A stretch of 11,502 nucleotides of DNA. Source: Ruminococcaceae bacterium UBA6392 (GTDB lineage Bacteria > Bacillota > Clostridia > Oscillospirales > Acutalibacteraceae). The number at the start of each line of letters is the position of its first letter. Position 1 is the first letter of the stretch. The DNA lies in NCBI GenBank assembly GCA_002438685.1, contig DJQG01000138.1, positions 1 to 11,502 on the forward strand, given 5' to 3'. Shown here in pieces: positions 5,250 to 11,502 of the stretch. A model generated the notes under the pieces. The model worked only from the letters and a program-made list of their open reading frames with translations, did not search any database and was not told where the DNA came from. Position numbers and translations under genes: made by a program.

Positions 5250-7199
5250 ATGCCGGATGAGATAAACACCAACCCCGTCTCCGCCGAGAGCGAAGAGGCT
5301 CAGGAGGATATAAACGCCCTGCGTCAGATCCGCCTGGACAAGCTCAACGAGCTTTGCGCCGCAGGGGAGGATCCGTTCAAAATAACAACCGCGGATCAGT
5401 CCGCCCATGCACAGGAGATAGTCGACAATTTTGAAGCGATGGAGGGCAAAGAGGTCTCCATATGCGGACGAATGATGTCAAGACGCGATATGGGCAAGGC
5501 GAACTTCATCGATATCCGTGACCGCTCTGGTCGCATTCAGGTCTATGTGCGCATAAACGATGTCGGCGAGGATACATTTGCAAAGTTCAAGAAGTGGGAT
5601 ATCGGCGATATCCTCGAAGTGCGCGGCACGGTGTTCAAGACCCGCAGGGGCGAGATATCCATCCACGCAACCGCGCTTCGCCTGCTGACGAAGTCGCTGC
5701 TTCCGCTGCCCGAAAAGTTTCACGGTCTGCGCGATACGGACACCCGCTATCGCCGCCGCTACCTTGATCTCATAGTCAACCCAGATGTCAAGGATACATT
5801 TATAAAGAGAAGCCTGATAATCCGCGAGATAAGAAACTATCTCGATTCCAAGGATTTCATCGAGGTCGAGACGCCCATTCTTGTTCAGAATGCGGGCGGC
5901 GCTGCCGCGCGTCCGTTTGTGACCCATCACAACGCCCTCAACGAGGATCTCAACCTGCGCATTTCCCTCGAACTCTACCTCAAGCGCCTTATAGTCGGCG
6001 GACTTGAGCGAGTCTACGAGATGGGCAGAGTTTTCCGCAACGAGGGTCTTGATGTGCGCCACAACCCCGAGTTCACGCTCCTTGAGATATATCAGGCGTA
6101 TACCGATTTCCACGGCATGATGGACCTTGTCGAAGAGCTCTACAGAACCGTTGCTCTCAAGGTTCTCGGCACTGCCGTTGTCACCTATGACGGAGTGGAA
6201 ATTGATCTTTCAAAGCCCTTTGCCCGCATGACGATGGTCGAGGCTGTCAAGAAATATTCGGGCGTCGACTTCGCCGAGATCGATCTTGAAACCGCCCGTT
6301 CGCTCGCTAAGGAGCGCGGCATCGAGTTCGAGGAGAGACACAAGAAGGGCGACCTGCTCAACCTCTTCTTCGAGGAATATGTCGAGGACAAGCTCGTTCA
6401 GCCGACCTTCATCACGGAGCACCCTGTCGAAATTTCCCCGCTTGCAAAGAGAAAGCCCGACGATCCGAACTACACGGAGCGTTTCGAGCTGTTCATAACC
6501 TGCCGCGAGATGGCGAACGCCTTCTCCGAGCTCAACGACCCCATCGACCAGCGCGGCCGCTTTGAGGCTCAGGAAGAGCTGTTTGCCGCCGGCGACGATG
6601 AGGCGAACCACACCGACGAGGACTTCCTCATGGCTCTCGAATACGGTATGCCCCCGACAGGCGGCATCGGCATCGGCATCGACCGCTTTGCCATGCTTCT
6701 GACCGACAGCTATTCTATCCGCGACGTTCTGCTCTTCCCGACGATGAAGTCGCTTGACAGCGACGCGTCCAAGAAGACCGCGGTTGTCGAAGAGGAAAAA
6801 GAGGAGGAGACCCCCGAGACTATAGACTTTTCTAAAGTCGAGATAGAGCCTCTTTTCAAGGATTTTGTCGATTTCGAGACTTTCAGCAAGTCCGATTTCA
6901 GAGCCGTCAAGGTCAAAGAATGCACCGCAGTGCCCAAGAGCAAGAAGCTGCTTAAGTTCGTCCTCGACGACGGCACGGGCGCCGACCGCATTATCCTGAG
7001 CGGTATCCATGCCTATTATGAGCCCGAAGAGCTTGTCGGCAAGACGCTCATAGCCATAACCAACCTGCCGCCAAGATCGATGATGGGCATCGATTCGTGC
7101 GGAATGCTCCTGAGCGCCATACATTCGGAGGAGGGCGAAGAGAAGCTCAATCTTCTCATGGTCTCCGGTCGCATCCCCGCGGGCGCAAAGCTCTATTGA
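5250..7199 (+). CDS. lysS: Class II lysyl-tRNA synthetase fused to a C-terminal tRNA-binding domain
   Basis: This enzyme charges tRNA-Lys with lysine using ATP. At 649 residues it is about 150 longer than typical bacterial LysRS. The N-terminal OB-fold anticodon-binding domain (about 68-146) contains VSICGRMMSRRDMGKANFID. The catalytic core has motif 1 near FIEVETPIL (203-211), motif 2 with FRNEG at 262-266, and motif 3 GGIGIGIDRF at 471-480. After RDVLLFPTMK an acidic linker (about 510-530, EEEKEEE) leads to an extra domain at about 540-649. That domain matches the EMAPII/Trbp111/MetRS-C OB-fold: F.K.DFRAVKVKECTAVPKSKKLL, ILSGI..YY.PEELVGK, ITNLPPRSMMGIDSCGMLLSA and PAGAKL. It is a general tRNA-binding module, so it probably raises affinity for tRNA or mediates dimerisation. 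I chose the ATG at 5250, six to seven bases after AAGGAGTG; the in-frame GTG at 5241 lies within that site. No frameshift is needed to join the parts. Confidence 0.96.
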   Translation: MPDEINTNPVSAESEEAQEDINALRQIRLDKLNELCAAGEDPFKITTADQSAHAQEIVDNFEAMEGKEVSICGRMMSRRDMGKANFIDIRDRSGRIQVYVRINDVGEDTFAKFKKWDIGDILEVRGTVFKTRRGEISIHATALRLLTKSLLPLPEKFHGLRDTDTRYRRRYLDLIVNPDVKDTFIKRSLIIREIRNYLDSKDFIEVETPILVQNAGGAAARPFVTHHNALNEDLNLRISLELYLKRLIVGGLERVYEMGRVFRNEGLDVRHNPEFTLLEIYQAYTDFHGMMDLVEELYRTVALKVLGTAVVTYDGVEIDLSKPFARMTMVEAVKKYSGVDFAEIDLETARSLAKERGIEFEERHKKGDLLNLFFEEYVEDKLVQPTFITEHPVEISPLAKRKPDDPNYTERFELFITCREMANAFSELNDPIDQRGRFEAQEELFAAGDDEANHTDEDFLMALEYGMPPTGGIGIGIDRFAMLLTDSYSIRDVLLFPTMKSLDSDASKKTAVVEEEKEEETPETIDFSKVEIEPLFKDFVDFETFSKSDFRAVKVKECTAVPKSKKLLKFVLDDGTGADRIILSGIHAYYEPEELVGKTLIAITNLPPRSMMGIDSCGMLLSAIHSEEGEEKLNLLMVSGRIPAGAKLY

Positions 7200-7202
7200 T
7201 AT

Positions 7203-7904
7203 ATGAAAATATCGGTTGCTCTTGCCGCATATAACGGCGAGAAATATATAGGAGAACAGATTGAATCCATACTCCCTCAACTCGGCAGAGACGACGAGAT
7301 AGTTGTTAGCGACGATAACCCCGCGGGCAAGACCCGCGCGGCGGTCGAATTCTATTCGGCATACGACGGGCGCGTCAGATATGTCGAGGGCACGGGCGAG
7401 GGCGTATGCAGAAATTTTGAAAACGCTATTCTCAACTGTTCGGGGGATGTAATTTTCCTGTGCGATCAGGACGATGTCTGGCTCCCGAACAAGGTTGAGC
7501 GCGTCATGGAAGCGATTGAAAACGGCGCAGACGTCGTGCTGCATGACGCAATGATGACGGATGGGGAACTGAATGTCACCGACGAATCTTTCTTCAGCCT
7601 CAACGGCTCGAAGAGGGGATTTGTCAGAAACTTTCTGAAGAATTCATACATGGGCTGCTGCATGGCGTTCAGGCGCGATTTTGAGCCTGCGTTCATGCCG
7701 TTCCCCAAAAATCTCGCCATGCATGACTGGTGGATAGGACTCAACGCCGAGCTAAAAGGCAAGGTCGAGTTCATATACGAGCCTCTTATCAAGCATCGCT
7801 GCCACGGCGGCAACGTGACAGGAGGCAAGACTACCGCCGCGCAGAAGATATCCTGGCGCATTCAAATGGCGGGAGATATACTGCGATACAAAAACGCAGA
7901 CTGA
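7203..7904 (+). CDS. Family 2 glycosyltransferase (rhamnosyltransferase-like)
   Basis: A cytoplasmic GT-A fold sugar transferase that probably adds a sugar from a nucleotide donor to a lipid-linked surface glycan. The 233-residue protein opens with the GT2 nucleotide-binding start MKISVALAAYNGEKYIGEQI and EIVVSDD (32-38), then has the metal-binding DxD-type motif DQDD at 88-91 in FLCDQDDVWLPNKV. The later HDWW and HRCHGGNVTGG segments resemble the acceptor side of GT2 rhamnosyltransferase-type enzymes. The loop after SDD reads NPAG instead of the usual GSTDGT-like sequence. There is no clear ribosome binding site, and the ATG lies three bases after the lysS stop, so it probably depends on translational coupling to lysS. 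The donor sugar cannot be read from sequence. Confidence 0.88.
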   Translation: MKISVALAAYNGEKYIGEQIESILPQLGRDDEIVVSDDNPAGKTRAAVEFYSAYDGRVRYVEGTGEGVCRNFENAILNCSGDVIFLCDQDDVWLPNKVERVMEAIENGADVVLHDAMMTDGELNVTDESFFSLNGSKRGFVRNFLKNSYMGCCMAFRRDFEPAFMPFPKNLAMHDWWIGLNAELKGKVEFIYEPLIKHRCHGGNVTGGKTTAAQKISWRIQMAGDILRYKNAD

Positions 7905-7931
7905 CGCTGATCGCAGCAAGTCAGCACTTAA

Positions 7932-7938
7932 AGAGGTG
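7932..7938 (+). promoter_or_regulatory. Ribosome binding site that sets the second glycosyltransferase start
   Basis: AGAGGTG lies five bases before a TTG at 7944. The in-frame GTG at 7938 overlaps the motif's last base and cannot use it, so TTG is the likelier start, as in ffh. Confidence 0.65.
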
Positions 7939-7943
7939 TGAAA

Positions 7944-8702
7944 TTGGGAAAATATAAGGTCACGGGGTGCATAGTGACGCACAACAATATGCATTCCATC
8001 AAAAAGACCCTTGATTCTCTGCTCGAGTTCACCTGTGCCGATTTCAAGCTCTATGTTGTGGACAATTCCTCAACCGACGGCACTCCGGAGTTTATCGAGC
8101 AGAACTACCCGCAGCTTGAGCTGATCCGCAACGCCGGAAACACCGGCTTCGGAGCGGGTCATAATCTGGTGATGGACAGGCTTGATTCAAAATATCATGT
8201 CGTCATAAATCCGGATATTACAGTAAAGAACGATGCGATATCCGCCCTTGCGGACTATCTCGAAGAGCATGAGGATATAGGTATGCTCGCCCCGAAAATC
8301 TGCTTTCCCGACGGGCGTATGCAGATTCTCGGCAAGCGCGACCCGAAGATAAAATATCTTTTTGCCAGCCGCCTGCGCAACGAAGAGAAGCCGGGCAGGC
8401 TCCTGCGCGAATATGCAATGCTCGACGAGGACTACACAAAGCCCTTTGACATTGAGAACGCCTCCGGATGCTTCTTCATGATAAGAACGGAGCTGTTTTG
8501 CAAAATCGGCGGCTTTGACGAGGAATATTTCCTCTATTTTGAAGACAGCGACATAACCCGCACCGTGCGCAAATATGCCCGCGTCGTGTTTTACCCGTCG
8601 GTTGTCGTCTATCACGAATGGGAGAGGGAGTCGAAGCATAACTTCAAGCTCCTGCTCGTCCATATCCGCTCGATGTTCTACTATATGAAAAAGTGGAGGT
8701 GA
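7944..8702 (+). CDS. Family 2 glycosyltransferase (WbbL/rhamnosyltransferase-like)
   Basis: A second GT-A fold sugar transferase, similar to WbbL-type and other polysaccharide rhamnosyltransferases. From the TTG start it has 252 residues. It shows VTGCIVTHNN (6-15), the donor-binding YVVDNSSTDGT (37-47), RNAGNTGFGAGHN (62-74) typical of this subgroup, the DxD-equivalent NPD at 89-91, and the acceptor-side GCFFMIRTELF...GGFDEEYFLYFEDSDITRTVR with its conserved ED pair. A YHEWERESK segment and a hydrophobic MFYYMKKW tail follow, the latter perhaps touching the membrane. Its stop codon forms part of the ribosome binding site of the next gene, which suggests one operon with the exporter. The sugar donor is not known. 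Confidence 0.92.
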   Translation: MGKYKVTGCIVTHNNMHSIKKTLDSLLEFTCADFKLYVVDNSSTDGTPEFIEQNYPQLELIRNAGNTGFGAGHNLVMDRLDSKYHVVINPDITVKNDAISALADYLEEHEDIGMLAPKICFPDGRMQILGKRDPKIKYLFASRLRNEEKPGRLLREYAMLDEDYTKPFDIENASGCFFMIRTELFCKIGGFDEEYFLYFEDSDITRTVRKYARVVFYPSVVVYHEWERESKHNFKLLLVHIRSMFYYMKKWR

Positions 8703-8707
8703 TTCGG

Positions 8708-9520
8708 ATGAAGAAATACTTCAAGAATTTTTATAAGTACCGTTTCCTTTTCACCGAGATCGTTCGCAAGAACATCAAGCTCCAGTACAGGAACTCGGTT
8801 CTCGGTATGTTCTGGACATTTCTTCAGCCGCTTCTGACGATGATCGTGCTCGCGTTCATCTTCGGAAATATCTTCGGACGCGATGAGTCGAAGGTTCTCA
8901 ACTATCCCGTATATTTGCTCTGCGGTCGTCTGCTCTATGAGTTTTATTCCCAGGCGACCAAGCGCGCCATGCGCTCGATAAGAAACAGCGCGTCGGTCAT
9001 AAAGAAGGTGTATGTGCCCAAGTACATATACCCCATGGCGAATGTCACATCGAACTTCATAACGTTTTTGATATCACTTCTCGTGCTCGCGGTCGTTATG
9101 GCATATTATCTGATATTCACCAACACCGCCATGCGCCTGACTCCGTATATCCTGCTCGCTTTCGTGCCGATACTCATCCTCTTTGTGCTGTGCGTCGGCG
9201 TCGGAATGATACTTTGCACCATGGAGGTTTTCTTCAAGGATGTCGAGTATATGTACGAGGTTTTCTGCATGCTGCTGTTCTATGCGACTCCCATATTCTA
9301 CAATGTCGAGACTCTGCATATAACCAACAAGTATGCTCAGTATGCGCTCATGGCGAACCCGCTCTATTCGATAGTCTCGATGTTCAGGGACTGCGTGCTT
9401 TTCGGCAGGGCGATGAATCCGAATCATATAATCTACTCCGCCGTCTTCAGCGTTGCGATGCTGCTCATAGGCGTGCTGGTGTTCTACAAGAAGCAGGATG
9501 ATTTCATCCTGCACATCTGA
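8708..9520 (+). CDS. ABC-2 type polysaccharide/teichoic acid exporter permease (TagG/Wzm family)
   Basis: This is the membrane half of an ABC exporter that moves lipid-linked polymers such as wall teichoic acid or O-antigen-like glycans across the membrane. The 270-residue protein has the family N-terminus with the amphipathic stretch IVRKNIKLQYRNSVLGMFWTFLQPLL (18-43 region) and hydrophobic segments near 38-58, 68-82, 115-137, 146-171, 184-200 and 243-261. The closing short stretch is basic then hydrophobic (FYKKQDDFILHI). The ATG at 8708 follows TGGAGGTGA; a GTG at 8693 lies inside the upstream gene's end and has no proper ribosome binding site. The partner ATPase follows after 15 bases. 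The symbol is left open because tagG and wzm names depend on the polymer exported. Confidence 0.93.
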   Translation: MKKYFKNFYKYRFLFTEIVRKNIKLQYRNSVLGMFWTFLQPLLTMIVLAFIFGNIFGRDESKVLNYPVYLLCGRLLYEFYSQATKRAMRSIRNSASVIKKVYVPKYIYPMANVTSNFITFLISLLVLAVVMAYYLIFTNTAMRLTPYILLAFVPILILFVLCVGVGMILCTMEVFFKDVEYMYEVFCMLLFYATPIFYNVETLHITNKYAQYALMANPLYSIVSMFRDCVLFGRAMNPNHIIYSAVFSVAMLLIGVLVFYKKQDDFILHI

Positions 9521-9535
9521 TGGGAGGGCGTAATT

Positions 9536-10282
9536 ATGGGCAACGTAATGGTTGATGTAAATCACGTCAGCATCAGATTCATTCAGAATCAGGAAAAGGT
9601 AGACAATCTAAAAGAATATTTCATAAAGCTCGTCACCCACAAGCTCAAGTATGACGATTTCTGGGCACTTACCGATGTCAATTTCCAGATCGAAAAGGGC
9701 GAACGCCTCGGTGTTCTCGGCTTCAACGGAGCCGGCAAGAGTACCCTGCTCAAGACCGTCGCAGGCGTTCTCAAACCCACCAAGGGCACGGTCACGACGA
9801 AGGGCGTTATCGCCCCTCTGCTTGAACTCGGCGCGGGCTTTGACATGAACTACACCGGCAAGGAAAATGTCTATCTCTACGGCGCGACGATGGGCTATTC
9901 GCGAAAGTATATCGAGGAGCGCTACGATGAGATAGTCGAATTCGCCGAGCTCAAAGACTTTATGCATGTCCCGGTCAAAAACTATTCCTCCGGTATGCGC
10001 GCGCGTCTCGGCTTCGCGATAGCCACCGCGGTCGATCCGCAGGTGCTTATTCTCGACGAGGTGCTCTCCGTCGGCGACGCCCGTTTCAGAGCCAAGAGCG
10101 AGAAACGAGTCATGTCGATGTTTGAAAACAATGTAACGGTGCTCTTCGTCTCGCACTCGACAGAACAGGTGCGCAGACTCTGCAACAAGGCCATAATCCT
10201 TGATCACGGCAAGATGATAGCTTCCGGAACGAGCCAGGAGGTCTGTGATATCTACGACCGTATGGTCAAGGGAATAAAATAA
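9536..10282 (+). CDS. Polysaccharide/teichoic acid exporter ATP-binding protein (short TagH/Wzt type)
   Basis: This is the ATPase half of the exporter. In 248 residues it shows Walker A GFNGAGKST (62-70), the Q-loop region GVIAPLLELGAGFDMNYTGKEN (90-111) typical of Wzt/TagH-type ATPases, the signature SSGMR (151-155), Walker B LILDEVLSVGD (171-181) and the switch histidine at 207 in VSHSTEQVRRLC. The N-terminal DVNHVSIRF and the KLVTHKLKYDDFWALTDVNF segment are also typical of this subfamily. It ends right after the nucleotide-binding domain. It therefore lacks the C-terminal carbohydrate-binding domain of O9a-type Wzt and the long C-terminal extension of Bacillus TagH. GGGAGG precedes the ATG. 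Confidence 0.94.
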   Translation: MGNVMVDVNHVSIRFIQNQEKVDNLKEYFIKLVTHKLKYDDFWALTDVNFQIEKGERLGVLGFNGAGKSTLLKTVAGVLKPTKGTVTTKGVIAPLLELGAGFDMNYTGKENVYLYGATMGYSRKYIEERYDEIVEFAELKDFMHVPVKNYSSGMRARLGFAIATAVDPQVLILDEVLSVGDARFRAKSEKRVMSMFENNVTVLFVSHSTEQVRRLCNKAIILDHGKMIASGTSQEVCDIYDRMVKGIK

Positions 10283-10299
10283 GAAAGGGTGTTTTTCAG

Positions 10300-11022
10300 A
10301 TGGTCATAGGAGCGATTTTTGCCGGCGGTATCGGCAGCAGAATGGGCAGCGCAGATATGCCCAAGCAGTATCTCCAGCTCGGCTCAAAGCCGATAATAGT
10401 CCACACGATAGAGAAGTTTGTCGTCAATCCCGGAATCGACCGCATAATAGTCCTCTGCCCCAAGGCATGGATAGCCCACACGAAGGATCTCGTGAAGAAA
10501 TATCTCGGCGAGGCTATCGCAGAGAAAATAAATGTTGTTGAGGGCGGCTCGACAAGAAACGGTACGCTTGAAAATGCGCTTAAATTTATCAACGAGAACT
10601 TCGCAATTGACGATGACAGCGTTATTGTTACCCACGACGCAGTCCGTCCGTTCGTCACCCACAGAATAATTGACGAAAATATCGAGGCGGCGAAGAAATA
10701 CGGCGCGTGCGACACAGTTATTCCTGCGACGGATACGATAGTCCGCAGCGAGGACGGCGAAAATGTCAGCAGCATCCCGACCAGAAGCGAGCTGTATCAG
10801 GGTCAGACTCCGCAGTCCTTCAGAATAAAGGAACTCGAGAGCGTTCTCAACAGCCTCACCGAGGACGAGAAGAACACGCTGACCGACGCATGCAAGATCT
10901 ATACAATAAAGAACAAGCCCGTCCGCATCGTTGACGGCGAAGTGTTCAATATCAAGATAACCTACACTTATGATCTCAAAGTTGCAAACGCACTTCTGGG
11001 GGTTGTGAACAATGATAAATGA
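10300..11022 (+). CDS. tarI: Ribitol-5-phosphate cytidylyltransferase TarI (IspD family)
   Basis: TarI joins CTP and D-ribitol-5-phosphate to make CDP-ribitol, the donor for poly(ribitol-phosphate) teichoic acids and some capsules. The 240-residue protein has the IspD-fold nucleotide-binding signature FAGGIGSRMG with PKQYLQLGSKPIIVHTIEKF (7-40), EGGSTRNGTL (81-90) and THDAVRPF (111-118). Features closer to TarI than to IspD include the ...MPKQ spacing, CPKAWIAHTKD and the C-terminal LTDACKIY...VDGEVFNIKITYTYDLKVANALL. The next gene is tarJ, with which it overlaps by 11 bases; this favours TarI. If wrong, the alternative is the isoprenoid enzyme IspD (MEP cytidylyltransferase). The start follows AGAAAGGG. 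Confidence 0.9.
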   Translation: MVIGAIFAGGIGSRMGSADMPKQYLQLGSKPIIVHTIEKFVVNPGIDRIIVLCPKAWIAHTKDLVKKYLGEAIAEKINVVEGGSTRNGTLENALKFINENFAIDDDSVIVTHDAVRPFVTHRIIDENIEAAKKYGACDTVIPATDTIVRSEDGENVSSIPTRSELYQGQTPQSFRIKELESVLNSLTEDEKNTLTDACKIYTIKNKPVRIVDGEVFNIKITYTYDLKVANALLGVVNNDK

Positions 11023-11502
11023 AGTATATCAGCTTATAGCACCCAAGCTCATTGACACGGCGTACAAAGAGATAGATCTCTCGAAGAACGAGGTCATTCT
11101 CCGTCCCGTCAAGATGTCGATATGCAAGGCGGATCAGCGCTACTATCAGGGTCTGCGCAACCGCGCCGTGCTCATGAAGAAGCTTCCCATGGCTCTTATC
11201 CATGAGTGCGTCGCCGAGGTAATATATGACCCGAGCGGTGAATTTTCGGTCGGAGAGATGCTCATTCCGATACCCAATACACCCACCGAGACCGACCCGG
11301 TCATCGCCGAGAACTATCTGCGTTCGAGCCACTTCTGCTCGAGCGGATATGACGGCTTCATGCGCGACTATATCCAGATGCCCCACGACCGCCTTGTCAA
11401 GGTGCCCGAGGGCTTCGATATGCGTGTCGCTTCGTTCTCGGAGCTCGTCAGCGTCAGCGTGCAGTCCATCTCGCGTTTTGAGAAGTTCGCGAATTCCAAC
11501 CG
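11012..11502 (+). CDS. tarJ: Ribulose-5-phosphate reductase TarJ, 5' part only
   Basis: TarJ reduces D-ribulose-5-phosphate with NADPH to D-ribitol-5-phosphate, the substrate of TarI. It belongs to the zinc-dependent medium-chain alcohol dehydrogenase family. The window holds 163 complete codons of a protein usually near 340 residues, so roughly half is cut off by the right edge. Visible hallmarks are MINEVYQLIAP at the start, SICKADQRYYQG with zinc-ligand Cys38, the LPMALIHE block with His64 and Glu65 as further expected zinc ligands, VIYDPSGEFSVGE, PNTPTETDPVIAENYLRSS, SSGYDGFMRDY and ELVSVSVQSISRFEKF. These blocks match staphylococcal-type TarJ closely as I recall that family. The ATG lies inside tarI (11-base overlap) with GGGGG upstream, so the two are coupled. 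The NADP-binding Rossmann domain lies beyond the window. Confidence 0.92.
   Translation, partial: MINEVYQLIAPKLIDTAYKEIDLSKNEVILRPVKMSICKADQRYYQGLRNRAVLMKKLPMALIHECVAEVIYDPSGEFSVGEMLIPIPNTPTETDPVIAENYLRSSHFCSSGYDGFMRDYIQMPHDRLVKVPEGFDMRVASFSELVSVSVQSISRFEKFANSN

Noticed and set aside
6210..7544. 444-residue minus-strand open frame opposite lysS and the first glycosyltransferase
   Set aside because: It spans two clear + strand genes in the antisense direction, has no recognisable domain, and arises from codon bias.
10300..11022. Isoprenoid enzyme IspD instead of TarI
   Set aside because: The fold is shared, but sequence blocks and the coupled tarJ gene favour ribitol-5-phosphate as substrate.

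Overview
The window looks like a chromosomal segment of a Gram-positive, anaerobe-type Firmicute, most likely in the Clostridia (Oscillospirales/Ruminococcaceae-like). This is inferred from gene order (ffh-rpsP-khpA-rimM-trmD and greA-lysS), an HPr with both His15 and Ser46, strong AGGAGG-type ribosome binding sites, sigma-A promoters close to consensus, GC-rich coding sequence with frequent ATA codons, and ribitol-phosphate polymer genes. No species is claimed. All genes lie on the + strand.

Region 1 (1-3258) is a translation and secretion housekeeping block: ffh (SRP GTPase), rpsP (ribosomal protein S16), khpA (KH-domain RNA-binding protein), rimM (30S maturation factor) and trmD (tRNA m1G37 methyltransferase). 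A convincing intrinsic terminator lies between rpsP and khpA, with no room for a promoter behind it. khpA-rimM-trmD are therefore probably expressed by read-through, at a lower level than rpsP. The rplS gene that often follows trmD is not there.

Region 2 (3259-4618) begins with a gene-free stretch of about 227 bases that ends in a good sigma-A promoter for ptsH (HPr), which stands alone and has its own strong terminator. Next comes a cysteine-containing 252-residue protein that I cannot assign to a family.

Region 3 (4619-7199) is greA-lysS. greA is driven by a perfect consensus promoter (TTGACA, 17 bases, TATAAT), and a perfect DnaA-box 9-mer lies at the predicted transcription start. LysS carries an extra C-terminal EMAPII/Trbp111-type tRNA-binding domain, as in many MetRS proteins, so it is about 150 residues longer than ordinary bacterial LysRS.

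Region 4 (7200-11502) starts three bases after lysS, with no terminator visible between them. It is a cell-surface polymer cluster: two family-2 glycosyltransferases, an ABC-2 polysaccharide exporter (TagG/Wzm-like permease and a short TagH/Wzt-like ATPase), tarI (ribitol-5-phosphate cytidylyltransferase) and the 5' part of tarJ (ribulose-5-phosphate reductase), which runs off the end. TarJ and TarI together make CDP-ribitol. The likely product is a ribitol-phosphate-containing wall teichoic acid or capsule-like glycan, built inside the cell by glycosyltransferases and exported by the ABC pair. Polymerases and linkage-unit genes would be expected beyond the right edge.

No CRISPR array, insertion sequence, tRNA, rRNA or phage gene was seen. 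The least ordinary points are the LysRS fusion, the DnaA box at the greA start, the rpsP/khpA terminator, the unassigned protein at 3860-4618, and the ribitol polymer cluster directly behind lysS.
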